64,000 bases of DNA from Capronia americana (Eukaryota > Ascomycota > Eurotiomycetes > Chaetothyriales > Herpotrichiellaceae): positions 682,001 to 746,000 of the forward strand of contig JADWQD010000010.1 of assembly GCA_016110215.1 (NCBI GenBank). The letters are read 5' to 3'. This document shows, piece by piece, positions 43,881-53,878 of the stretch. Under the pieces are notes generated by a model. The model made no database searches. It was not told the origin of the DNA and was given only the letters and a program-made list of their open reading frames with translations. Made by a program: the position numbers and the translations under genes. Position 1 is the first letter of the stretch, and each line of letters begins with the position of its first letter.

Positions 43881-44545
43881 CTATGCAGGATAGGCCATGT
43901 CCTGAGGCTTGACGTATCCTGTCCCATTGAGCTTCTGGGCCAACTCTTTCTCTTGAAACTCGGCTTCTTTGTCCTGTTGAATGAGGGAGCAACATCCGCA
44001 GCAGCATGACGTGAACAGATCCGTCACGCAGTCTCCCTGAAGGTTGTATTTCTTGCGGATGTCGGCGCGCTGGAACATCATCGGGATGAAATGCAGACCG
44101 AAGCAGGAGAACCCGGTGAACATGAGGCACTATCAAAACCCAGTCAGTCCGACCTCGTTGCCACCATTAACATTCCAGCGTGAACTCACCGAAGCGTTGA
44201 TGAAGTTGAAACCCTCCATATTTCCATGCTTTCGGCTTCGGTGGTGTGTCTTGCCGAAAGTCACGCATGGCACGCAGCACGTAATCAGGCCTGTGCCGGC
44301 ATGTCAGCTCATCTGATGTAAATGTGCTAGATTGGGTGAACACAGTGCGTACAGGTGTCAATGGGAGCGAAGCAGCTGAAGAAGGATGTGTGCCATGGTC
44401 GAGCATCCGGCGCAGATGGTGCCGTAATGACGGACGAGTCGGCAAGACCCTCATTGAAACGCTTCACCCAGTCTTGCACGTCGTTCTGGTCAATCACGCC
44501 GCCTTGGGCCGGAGCGGGAGCGGGAGCAGCAGCGTCGGATGCCAT
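43881..44545 (-). CDS. PLAC8-family cysteine-rich protein
   Basis: Small membrane-associated protein of the PLAC8 family, members of which affect metal tolerance and cell size in other organisms. Three exons: 44353-44545, 44190-44290 and 43881-44129 (180 residues). The PLAC8 core is WHTSFFSCFAPIDTCLITCCVPCVTFGKTHHR, then CLMFTGFSCFGLHFIPMMFQRADIRKKYNLQGDCVTDLFTSCCCGCCSLIQQDKEAE. The repeated CC-x-P-C and CCCGCC clusters are diagnostic. The N-terminus is Ala/Pro-rich (APAPAPAQGG), and the C-terminus (YVKPQDMAYPA) is typical of fungal members. All splice joins keep phase. Confidence 0.9.
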
Positions 44546-47033
44546 TGTTTGTATTGTTCTTGCCTAACAGAAGGAGTGACTTGGGTGAGATGAACTGTAA
44601 ACAAGGTAGAAAGGAGCGACTGGAAGTAAGGCTGGGTTGAAGGTCGATCCAGCCGGTGGGACGCAGCAGTATATAAACTCCAAGTCTGGTGTATAAGAAA
44701 CCGCCGGCTTCAAGCCATCGTCTGCATTTGGCAGCAGGCTCGGTAGGTGCCCGCGGGTTTCGCTTGGTCAAAGTTAGCCCTTACTTGTCAATATGCCTGC
44801 TTGACCACAGTCCAGACTGTAATGGTCTAGTCTTGCAGCGAGCCAAGGAACGTGGTTAGAGATGCGTGCCCGACAGGCTCTTTCGTTGACCCTCCATATC
44901 GAGATTCAGGCTCAGCCTTGTGCAAGGCACCGCCAGCTAAGCGAAGAAAAGGCGAAGATGCAGGGATCGGAAAAGGGGTCGACCACGCTTGGGGCCAAGA
45001 CGGCGCTCAACCTCAAACTCGAGGCGTGAAGCTGGCCATAGACTTTTCTCGCTGCACGCGTTGATCTATCGTGGTCGACACGCGTCGCAAATTGCAGCTA
45101 TAGAATACGAGAAAGAAAGTTTCCATGCAAGCCGAGCATTGCCAGATTGCCCGGGTCGAAAGCCACCGTGGCGCGGTTCGCTGCCGGGCAATTTCAGCAT
45201 CGCTTTCCCTGCTGTTTCTCTCTCGCAACGAAGGAGAGTTGACGCTGGATCTGGTCGCCACGGTCCCATCATCTGACAAGAAGGAAAGTTATAATACTGG
45301 GAGCGGCAGAAGAGGCGATGACTCTATCTTGAGACTCGGTACTCGGTACTCCGTCACGTTAAGAATGATGCCCATGCCCCATGCCCCTTTCTTCCCAGAT
45401 CTTAGGGTCCATCCTCGTTGAAAATTGGGCTCGTTTCGCCTTGCTGTAGCCCTGCAGATCATCCGGCACACTTTGCCGATACCGCCAAAGCAACTCTAAA
45501 GTGTCGCGCCAATTTTACTCTCATGAAATATTAAGGCTTTCATGATGCAGTTTTGATTGCAAGCTCTTTCCATTCGTGCTACTATCGTGTTGGTGAATGA
45601 AGGAAGGTCTGCCCAGCACATGACTAGCCTACGGAGTGTGGTAAGGGTACCGAGTATATAAATGACTCTGACACCATATACTTATGCCAGCACGTGGGAG
45701 TAAAGCGAGGCCAGTCTGATCTCTGAACATGATTGCCGCCCGTCCCGACCTCAGTCTTCATGCACAGTAAAAATGCTAGATGCATGACTGGTAGCTTCCT
45801 AGACCCGCTTGCAGACACCTGGCTGGCCAGCCCTTACACAGTACTCTGGAGCACGACCCATGAGGGGATGGGAAAGAAGGGGAAGATAATGACAAGTCAA
45901 GGCTTTTGTAATTCAGCGACCGCGGTTGAAGCATAACAACAAGAAGTGAAGCTCGGTCCAAACTGACCACTGGGAGCTACATCCCATTTCAGGATGAATT
46001 GCCAGATCACAGACTTCTAGCAAATACTTTTCATTGTCATGGCTGTTAGACCCAGTGAAAAGAATTGTGTCGAATCTATGAAAGTGAGGTGTTGGTAAAA
46101 CCAAAGTGAAAGTTGCACGGACGCAACAGTGCACGAGTACGTGTTCGCGCCGAGACTCGAGAACCTTCACCGTGACTCTCTACTCGGTATAGTACGTATC
46201 CATTTCGCCGTAAAACATCTGCGATATTTGTTGAGGCCAACCACTGCTTGCTGCGACGCCTACACAGTACGGAGTGCTTGGGCCGGATCCCCGAAGTCCG
46301 ATGCACTTTCGTCTACGGTAGTTAGGCATGCACCTGCGGAGTAGCCCAATCCTTTAGCGGCTACACTGTCCGGGGAGCTTGGCTTCCGGCAAACAGGCTT
46401 GAAGCTGGCCCCAGGGCTTCAATGGGAACGAAAATTGGCAGTGCTCCGCAGCTCCCCTCTACACAATACTTGCTGTCTACTGTCTTGGAGAGTGCTTAAC
46501 TAAATGCTAATGTACAGTGACAACGGGAGACGTCGGACTCGTGGCGACCGAAAAACACAGCTGCATGTCTACTCGGCGAGCCCGCTTTCATGAAAGCAGG
46601 CCGTATTCCACCGTGTGGTATGGCGCCCAACCAAGCCTCTTCACCGCTTACACCCGCAAATCAGCTGGAGACACTAACTAGGGTGTCCAGGTTCTTCTTT
46701 CCCCTATCAAGGTAGGCGTTGGGAACTTTGGGTGCTTCACATTGCATCCCACCGCACCATATCACACACTACCCGATCCGTTGTCGCATGTCGCTATTCT
46801 CTCACACAACAGAATGGTTCTCTTGATTTACTCTACCACCATGGAAGCTGAGACATCGTCATTCCTCTCTTGCTCGGGACATGACCAGCGATTTGCATCT
46901 AGAACACGGTGATTCAAGAGCACAAGGGAAACAATCTATCCAAGCAACTCGCAAGTCCGCGTCGAAAACTCAACCACTCACTCAGCGAGCCAGGATCAAA
47001 CCGGACCAACAACATGATATGGTATGAAGGAAA
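44546..47033. other. Long gene-poor region (2.5 kb)
   Basis: Largest gap in the window. Many short frames exist on both strands without coding signatures. Near its right side, about 650 bp before the MATE gene, lie a GTAGCC/GGCTAC inverted repeat and a CCGGGGAGCTTGGCTTCCGG block (46341-46389). Near matches to the TACGGAGTA element also occur (TACTCCGTC at 45347 and TACGGAGTG near 45629 and 46267). Confidence 0.5.
46341..46389. promoter_or_regulatory. Paired GC-rich inverted elements upstream of the MATE gene
   Basis: GTAGCC-N12-GGCTAC (46341-46364) is followed by CCGGGGAGCTTGGCTTCCGG (46370-46389), which carries CCGG at both ends. The position fits an upstream activating element, but no factor is assigned. 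Confidence 0.35.
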
Positions 47034-48533
47034 ATGACGCGGAATGAAATGGAGACAACAGCGCTGCTTGAGCCCGATCGAGCCCGACCAGACTACTGCG
47101 ATGATGATTATGATGGCGACGACGACGCCAAATCGGACCAAGTCGCGACATGGGCAGCCGAGACACGAACGATGATCTCGTATTCCGCGCCGTTGATTCT
47201 GACCTACCTGCTGCAATATTTCTACAGTCTGGTCATCGTGCTTGTGGTTGGCCGCATTGGGGAGGATGAACTCGCTGCTGTCTCGCTAGGGGTGACGACG
47301 ATGAACATTGTCGGGTTCGCGATCTTCGAGGGCATCGCGACCAGTCTGGACACGCTATGCGCACAAGCCTATGGGTCAGGCAATCCGAGACTCGTCGGAT
47401 TGCATGTGCAGAGAATGGTGCTCTTGCTTCTCCTCGTGGCTTGTCCCGTCGGGATCATCTGGCTCTGCTCACCGTGGATCCTAGCCAGAGTAATCCCACA
47501 GCCGCAACTGGCGGTATTGGCAGGGACGTTCCTAAGGACCTCCCTCGTCGGCGTGCCGGGGTATGTGGTATTCGAAGCGGGAAAGAGATTCCTCCAGTGC
47601 CAAGGCAACTTCACCACGTCTTTGGTCGTCCTTCTGGTTTGCACACCGGTTAACCTCCTTGTGAACTGGGTGCTGGTCTTTAAGCTTGGACTCGGTGTCA
47701 TGGGCTCGGCATTCGCAGCAGCTCTGACGAACGACCTCCGAGCCATTCTGCTCGTTCTATATATCGCGTTCCGACTCCCCGAAACGCACCACTGCTGGCC
47801 AGGACTGCTTCCCAAAGCCACGTTCCGGAACTGGATGCCGATGATCAAGCTCTCTATACCCGGCGCACTCATGACACTCGGGGAATGGTTTGCCTTTGAG
47901 TTGCTCAACTTCAGCACCGCGTACATCAAAGTCGGGGCCGGCGACCGACGAAGCTCAGGGCCCTTGGCAGCCCAGGCGATCCTCTCGACCACGTCAGTCC
48001 TGATATGGCACATTCCATTCTCCTGCAGCGTGGTCGCAAGCACCCGGATTGGCATCCTGATTGGACAGGGCTCGGTGCACGCGGCCAAATCCCTCTCGAA
48101 GTTCTATGCAGCCTTCTTTGCGGGGACAGCAATCCTGGACTCCATCCTCGCCCTTGCCATTGGCGGTATGATCGCCGGCTTGGGAACTCGGCCCTCGTCC
48201 AGCGAGGTGCAAGCTCTGGTCGTAGCAACTCTGCCCTTCGTCGCGGTCTTCCAACTCTTCGACGCCGCGGTCTGCTGCGTCCATGGGATTCTGCGCGGAC
48301 TGGGACGTCAAGCTGTTGGCGGCTATGCCACATTCGCAGTCAACTACAGTTTTGGCGTCCCCCTGGCATTGATCCTCTCTCTTGGTCCTCCGGCGCTCGG
48401 ACTGGCGGGTCTCTGGTCCGGACTGTCCATCGGGATGGCAGTGCTGGTGTCGGTACAGGTAGTAGTGCTCGGTTTGATGGAGTGGGAACGGTGTGTCGAG
48501 GATGCCAGGAAAAGGGAAGAGGGCTGTGACTAG
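47034..48533 (+). CDS. MATE-family multidrug/metabolite efflux transporter
   Basis: Twelve-helix cation-coupled exporter. 499 residues, intron-less. The N-terminus is acidic and cytosolic (DYCDDDYDGDDDAKSD). MATE repeats open with SYSAPLILTYLLQYFYSLVIVLVVGRIGEDELAAVSLGVTTMNIVGFAIFEGIATSLDTLCAQAYGSG and recur with KLSIPGALMTLGEWFAFELLNFSTAYI ... GPLAAQAILSTTSVLIWHIPFSCSVVASTRIGILIG. Several long hydrophobic helices follow (LVVLLVCTPVNLLVNWVLVF, PLALILSLGPPALGLAGLWSGL). Start choice: the ATG at 47034; a Met two codons after NE (METTALLEPD) is equally possible. It is plausibly a vacuolar or plasma-membrane exporter; the substrate is unknown. Confidence 0.93.
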   Translation: MTRNEMETTALLEPDRARPDYCDDDYDGDDDAKSDQVATWAAETRTMISYSAPLILTYLLQYFYSLVIVLVVGRIGEDELAAVSLGVTTMNIVGFAIFEGIATSLDTLCAQAYGSGNPRLVGLHVQRMVLLLLLVACPVGIIWLCSPWILARVIPQPQLAVLAGTFLRTSLVGVPGYVVFEAGKRFLQCQGNFTTSLVVLLVCTPVNLLVNWVLVFKLGLGVMGSAFAAALTNDLRAILLVLYIAFRLPETHHCWPGLLPKATFRNWMPMIKLSIPGALMTLGEWFAFELLNFSTAYIKVGAGDRRSSGPLAAQAILSTTSVLIWHIPFSCSVVASTRIGILIGQGSVHAAKSLSKFYAAFFAGTAILDSILALAIGGMIAGLGTRPSSSEVQALVVATLPFVAVFQLFDAAVCCVHGILRGLGRQAVGGYATFAVNYSFGVPLALILSLGPPALGLAGLWSGLSIGMAVLVSVQVVVLGLMEWERCVEDARKREEGCD

Positions 48534-49592
48534 GCGGGGAACTAGGTTATATGGCCATGATAACAAGCTCGGACGTTTACTTATACGGCCAATATACAGT
48601 ACCGAGACCCTATCTAGGGACTTTCTCCGGTAACTTCATCTACCATGCGAACACAAGGGATAACTCCGCTGCGTCCAGAAATAGCGACATGGCGGGAGTG
48701 CGAATATCAGAGTGTGAGAACCGAGTCCTGACCGACGCTGAGCAAGGCCCAGCGGTTGTGACCACATCAGTGAATGCGGGATGTCCTACAGATAGAGGGC
48801 ACGCTGTTTGTCGTCAGAAACTCTGCCCATCCTCTATGTTGTCATTGATCTCCTCTCTCCGTGTCTGGCTGGCGGCCGTGTCAAGTCTCTTTACAAGAAA
48901 ATACCCCTCCGAGGGGCATTCCGCGTCGGTAGCGTCAGAACTGCACAGCATATCGCCGTAACCAAGAAAGCTTACCTATGATGAGCAAAGTTGGCACGGT
49001 TGGGTACGGATTGTGATCAGCTGAGCCTTGATAGAAAATATTCTAATGTCTCGCGGGCAAAACCTCATCTAACTTAACATCGCACTCGCCATGCTTATAA
49101 TATAAAGTGACCACAGTGTACTCCGTATTTGGGAGTCGCTTTTGCTCGCCTCCATCGCTAGGGGATGGCTGCATTTGTGAATTGTCCATGGTTCACGGTA
49201 AGATCGTAGCTAATGCGTCCTTTATCGTCAACGCCGACTTAAGGCCCTAGTCCCAAGCTGGCTGAAACTCATGGACACATCGGAAAATGAACACTGCCCA
49301 GTGCAGAAATCAGTGATAACGAAGGATGAGTGAGGACACAATCACACAATCCAGCATCAGACACGAAGCGTAATTCGCTGCCAAGACTCCGCGATCCGTC
49401 TACGGAGGAGCACATGGCCCACCGCCGCCTCGGATGCGGAGAAACTGCGACGGAGACACATTTCCAGAAGTTTGTGGACAGCGAAGTCTCGAGATTCAGT
49501 TATGACAGCCTGTCACTTCAGACTCTTCGATATCTAGGTGCACAATACCCCAGGCACATATCGCGTACATATCTCCGTCGATTCTCGTCAAA
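48534..49592. other. Intergenic region with one TACTCCGTA element
   Basis: 1.06 kb between two plus-strand genes. It contains TACTCCGTA at 49119-49127 and otherwise nothing recognised. The final part holds the YIF1 promoter. Confidence 0.5.
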
Positions 49593-50807
49593 ATGCAGCG
49601 GCAGCCTTTTTCCCCGCCTCAGAAATCCCCTGAACTGTTCCATCCTCGGCCTCAGCACATCTCACAAGTACCCATGATGCGATCGCCGCCGCCTCCTGCC
49701 TCCCAGAACTCGTCACAACCTCAAGTAAACAACTATGGAAATCCCTATCAGTCCCCTCCCGCAGGAGCTGGTGGAGGCGCAGGCTTTGGCCCGAGCTTCA
49801 ACTTCATTAGCGACCCAACTGCACAGATGGGATTCCAAGTAGGACAACATGCAATGAAGGCTGGACAAGAATATATGGAGCAGAATGTACGTGGCAGAAC
49901 AACACTTCGAACAGAAGGATGTGGAGGTTTCCACTGGGGTGGGCAACAACGGCTGACTGATTCCGCTATAGTTGAACCGGTACATTTCAGTCTCCGCTCT
50001 GAAGCACTACTTCAACGTGTCAAACTCATACGTGGTGCGGAAACTGCTGCTCGTCCTGTTTCCCTGGCGGCATAAGCCATGGACGCGGCAACAAGCTCGA
50101 ATGACGACATCATCCACAACAGCTGACGGCACCATGACCCAACAGTCATACTCGTTCAACTATCTGCCACCACGAGATGACCTGAACTCGCCAGACATGT
50201 ACATTCCGATCATGGCATTGATCACCTATATTCTTCTGTCGACTGTGCTCGCCGGAATCAGAGGATCGTTCCATCCGGAATTGTTGGGTAGCATCACCAG
50301 CACGGCGATCTTCGTCATCATCTTCGAGATCATTCTTTTGAAGATTGCAATGTACATGCTGAGCATCACCAATGACTCGCAACTTCTTGACCTTGTGGCG
50401 TACTCTGGCTACAAATTTGTGGGGGTCATAGTCACCCTTTTTGTCAGTGAGCTCCTCACGGGTGGAAGTGGTACGAACAACTGGGTGGGCTGGACTCTGT
50501 TCCTGTACACTTGGTATTCGAACGGATTTTTCTTGGTATGTGTCCGCCTTCTCGCTCCGGTCATCGGAAAGCTGACCTGTTGCAGCTCCGTTCCCTGAAA
50601 TATGTCTTGTTACCAGATGCGTCAGGAGACCCGACCGCCATGCGCGGCGGAAGCTCCTACACCGTTGCACGAGCGCAGAAGAACCGCCGCACCTATTTTC
50701 TGGCTCTTTATGCGTTCGTCATCCAAATGCTGTTCATGTGGATTTTAAGCCGCGAGGAAGCTGCGGTCAAGACGGTTGCCACCAGACTTGCTGGTCCAAA
50801 GGCATAG
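49593..50807 (+). CDS. YIF1: YIF1-family ER-Golgi transport protein
   Basis: Membrane protein that works with Yip1 and Ypt/Rab GTPases in COPII vesicle traffic. Three exons: 49593-49886, 49972-50535 and 50586-50807 (359 residues). A Pro/Gln/Ser-rich cytosolic N-terminus leads into FNFISDPTAQMGFQVGQHAMKAGQEYMEQNLNRYISVSALKHYFNVSNSYVVRKLLLVLFPWRHKPW, the family signature. Five predicted helices follow (IPIMALITYILLSTVLAGI, LLGSITSTAIFVIIFEIILLKIAMYML, VGVIVTLFVSELL, WTLFLYTWYSNGFFL, TYFLALYAFVIQMLFMWIL). The splice joins are in phase and the third exon starts LRSLKYVLLPDASG, as in orthologs. Confidence 0.95.
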
Positions 50808-51199
50808 ATTGGGATAGAAATACTCAACGACTGCCTTTAGCTCCTTGCTCGGTCCTGTGAGCTTCATGCTCATTTTCCAAACGTCTCCAGAGACCAACAT
50901 TCACGCAAAATCTTACCCTCGACAACGGCTCTTCGATCTCCAGCCTCCAGAGTTGCTTCAGAAAGCTGTGTCAAAGCTGTTGATTAGCCGAACCGGTGCA
51001 CCGTCAGTTACAGCAGTACGGCAAAGAATACAGGCAACCAAGCGCAAGCGCCAGTGTGTTGGTTACACTGCCATACATCACGAACCTTGTCAAGGACACT
51101 TGCTATACCACAGTGCAGAGTCGGTCTTCTCTCGCGATAGAACTTATCGAAGATGGCTTCCACATACATTGCGAGCTACAGCAGTCTCATTCGGTAAAT
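50808..51199. other. Spacer before the HET relic
   Basis: Short frames only. The right end may contain the leader or former N-terminus of the decayed HET-domain gene. Confidence 0.4.
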
Positions 51200-52340
51200 T
51201 CTATGGGGCTAGGAGAGGGTCAGATTAGAATTGTAAGGCTGAAGGCTGGCCGTTGGGACGAAGACATCCGATGCTTTCTCGAAACCCTGGACATCAATAC
51301 TTGCTTCAGCTACCAAGCTCTTTCATGGGACCATGTTGAACTGAAGCCTGAATAGGATCCTTTTATCGAGCTTCAAACCCACAAATAGCAGATTCCCCCA
51401 GGACTTTGAAACCGCCCTTCACCATCTGCGCATGTCTGGCAAAGACAGGACCTCTGGTGTCATGGATTGTGAGTCTCTGGAGGTCTGGGGCAGTCTCCTG
51501 CGGGTATGCAAGGCCTTCGACTCCTCGAACGATCTGTCCGCTACTAAGGACTAGGTAGCTGCATCACCCAGCCCGCCGACATCAAGAAAGCAACCAAAAT
51601 ATCGATCATGGGATCGATTTATGCCGACTCCGAGGAGATGTTTGTTTAGCTCGGCGAAGAAGATGATGACAGCAAGGCAGCATTCCGATTGATCCGCAGT
51701 GTGGGCAAAAAGTTGATAGAAGATCAAAAACTTCCAACGATTGAACCGCAATTTGAGACTGAGGCTAAGTGGGAGCAGTATCAGGATTTGTTGGAGAGCA
51801 GACCAATTACCGAGGAGAGTGGACTTCTGGGATTTGCGTCCTGGACGTCATACGACGGCCTTATGGGACGGCTTTGGTTTCGCCAGGTCAGGGTCGGCAT
51901 AGCAGGCGTGCCTACTGTTGGGCCATCTCAATCAATTCTGCGGGCAGGTAGTGCAGAGCTCTGTCTTGCTCGAGGCCCAATTACTTGGATCTGTGGGTCA
52001 GATTTCCTGCCGTGGTCGTTACTCGATGCCGTCGACCACTGGGTACCACGTCACGTGTTCTCTACGCGCGATGCCACCGATCAAGCCGTACCGCGAAGAC
52101 TTGGACCTCTCTCAAGGGTGCTCCATTTTCCACGTCTGTAGGACACTCCGTGCAGGAGAGTCCTACAGTTTTGGACGAGTTCTTCTGAATCTATCGCCGC
52201 AAGGGTGTCTATTGCCGCACGACAGACTATTTGCAATCCTGCCACTTCTGCATGTGCTGGCCGACAGATTGATCTTGCCATCGACACAGCATACCTGATT
52301 GGGTCTCGTACGCGAGTGGAACAGTCCACTTCAATGGATA
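51200..52340 (+). pseudogene. Decayed HET-domain (heterokaryon incompatibility) gene
   Basis: Fragments of a HET domain can be read in order on the plus strand but never in one frame. Near 51217: IRIVRLKAGRWDEDIRC and SYQALSWDHVELK. Near 51400: FETALHHLRMSGKDR. Near 51590: ISIMGSIYADSEEMFV, a stop, then LGEEDDDSKAAFRLI. Near 52000: CGSDFLPWSLLDAVDHWV. Near 52215: PHDRLFAILPLL. Breaks visible are stops at 51353-51355, near 51386 and at 51647-51649 (where the family has the Trp of 'VWLGE'), plus frame changes near 51400 and between 51900 and 52000. HET proteins trigger cell death on fusion of unlike strains. The exact ends are uncertain. Confidence 0.68.
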
Positions 52341-53878
52341 TGTCGTCTTGTAGTTCTTCCCCTTGCCAGGCCAGAGAACAGAACATAGACCGAATGTCCT
52401 TCCTGGCCTGTGGACTGGTCTTCTCAGTGGGAAAAAACGGGAATGAAACGCTCGCATGGTGGAATGCAAGAGAGATTCCGTAGACTCCCAAGGGTTTCCA
52501 ATAGTCAACGCATCCCAAGGCAGAGGTCCTGGACACCCTATTCTATTATACAAAGGACCACAGGTCACCCTCCGAGGTGTCCTTCTTACCTCCATTTTCA
52601 GATGCGCTCCCACATAGGTACTCTAGCTGAACTTGGCGAGAACCTCGCACACAAAACCCCCCAGAAACATGGCAGATCAAAGTCCGATCCAAGCAATCGT
52701 GATGTTTGAACACATACATTTACTGCGACATGTTCGAGCAAAACTACAGTACACGGGAATCACTGTCCAGAATGCTAGGCTGTAGGATAGAGGCTTATGT
52801 ACTAAGATTCCGCCTCCAGATGGCCAACGAAACCGACGAGAACCTCGACCTGATCCGCGCGCGTGTTTGGAGTTCTGGTGGCCTAGCTAGTCTGGCTGGC
52901 CAGTGAAGTCGTCCGTCTTAACTTGATGGGCCTGAAGAGCTGGAGGGATCTTCGCTGCCGGTCCGGGTTTCCAACGCTTCAGCACGCATTGAAACAACGC
53001 CGGATGGCTCGATCTTTAAGCACCCTGCCTGCCATTCCTCTGTCCAGACAGCCCGCGAGCAGGGGACAACAAGATCGTACTGCTTTGCGGAGGAAATCAG
53101 CTCCGTTCTGTGTTTCCGCCAGCTCGGGAACGGCAATTTTCGAGCTCCCGGGCGAGTGAGTGAGTGAGTGCTACAGTACTTTGATGGCGGCCATGTTCGG
53201 GGGAGTTGATGCCAGAGATCGACAAGGGGACAATACGAGATGGGGGATTTTATTTCAGGGTAGTATAGCATCCTGCATTCTAAATTCTATACACTCAATG
53301 AACAGGCATACCAGCTATATCTCTCGGTCGCATCGTTTCGATCAGCGCACTTGGCAGACTCTATATACAGTAACGTATATATGAATTATATACACCCCGA
53401 ACGGTGCTTTACCCTTTACTATTTTCGTTCTCCAAAGGGAGCGATGCGGCTTTAATCGGGCACGTAACGGAGCATCGAGGACGCCCGGCCGAGCACTGCA
53501 GAGCGTTGTGGGAGCTCATGGAGAGTGGCCACAAGGAGCGCTACCTGACACCCATTCGCAGAAGCCAGTTCGGGCTCAGGGATCAGTTGCCCAGCTTTAA
53601 CACTCGGCCCTTGTTGTTTCGGGCAAGCCTGCTGCCTGGGCCTTCTCTCCTGACGAAGAGTGCAATTTCATGTCCAAGAGGCATGTTGAGCATCTTGGTT
53701 TTGGTGTTTATTGTAGTAGCGGCCCCCAACATTCCGCCCGGTTCAATCAGTGTTTTCCTACTGTCATTTTGTACCAGGTCGTGTCTCGATACCAAGGAGA
53801 TGGGTCGGATCATGGGGTTGCAAGCCCCCAATTTCAGGATCGAAGGAGATCTGCAGTATCTTTCAGCTCGCATTCGAC
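52341..53878. other. Gene-free region downstream of the HET relic
   Basis: About 1.5 kb. It may include further decayed HET C-terminal sequence up to about 52620. A GTGA repeat occurs near 53155-53168. Frames such as 53404-53904 overlap the 3' end of the next gene on the opposite strand and show no family signature. Confidence 0.4.

Noticed and set aside
44546..47033. Possible transposon in the 2.5-kb gap
   Set aside because: No terminal repeats, transposase or reverse transcriptase motifs were found on either strand.
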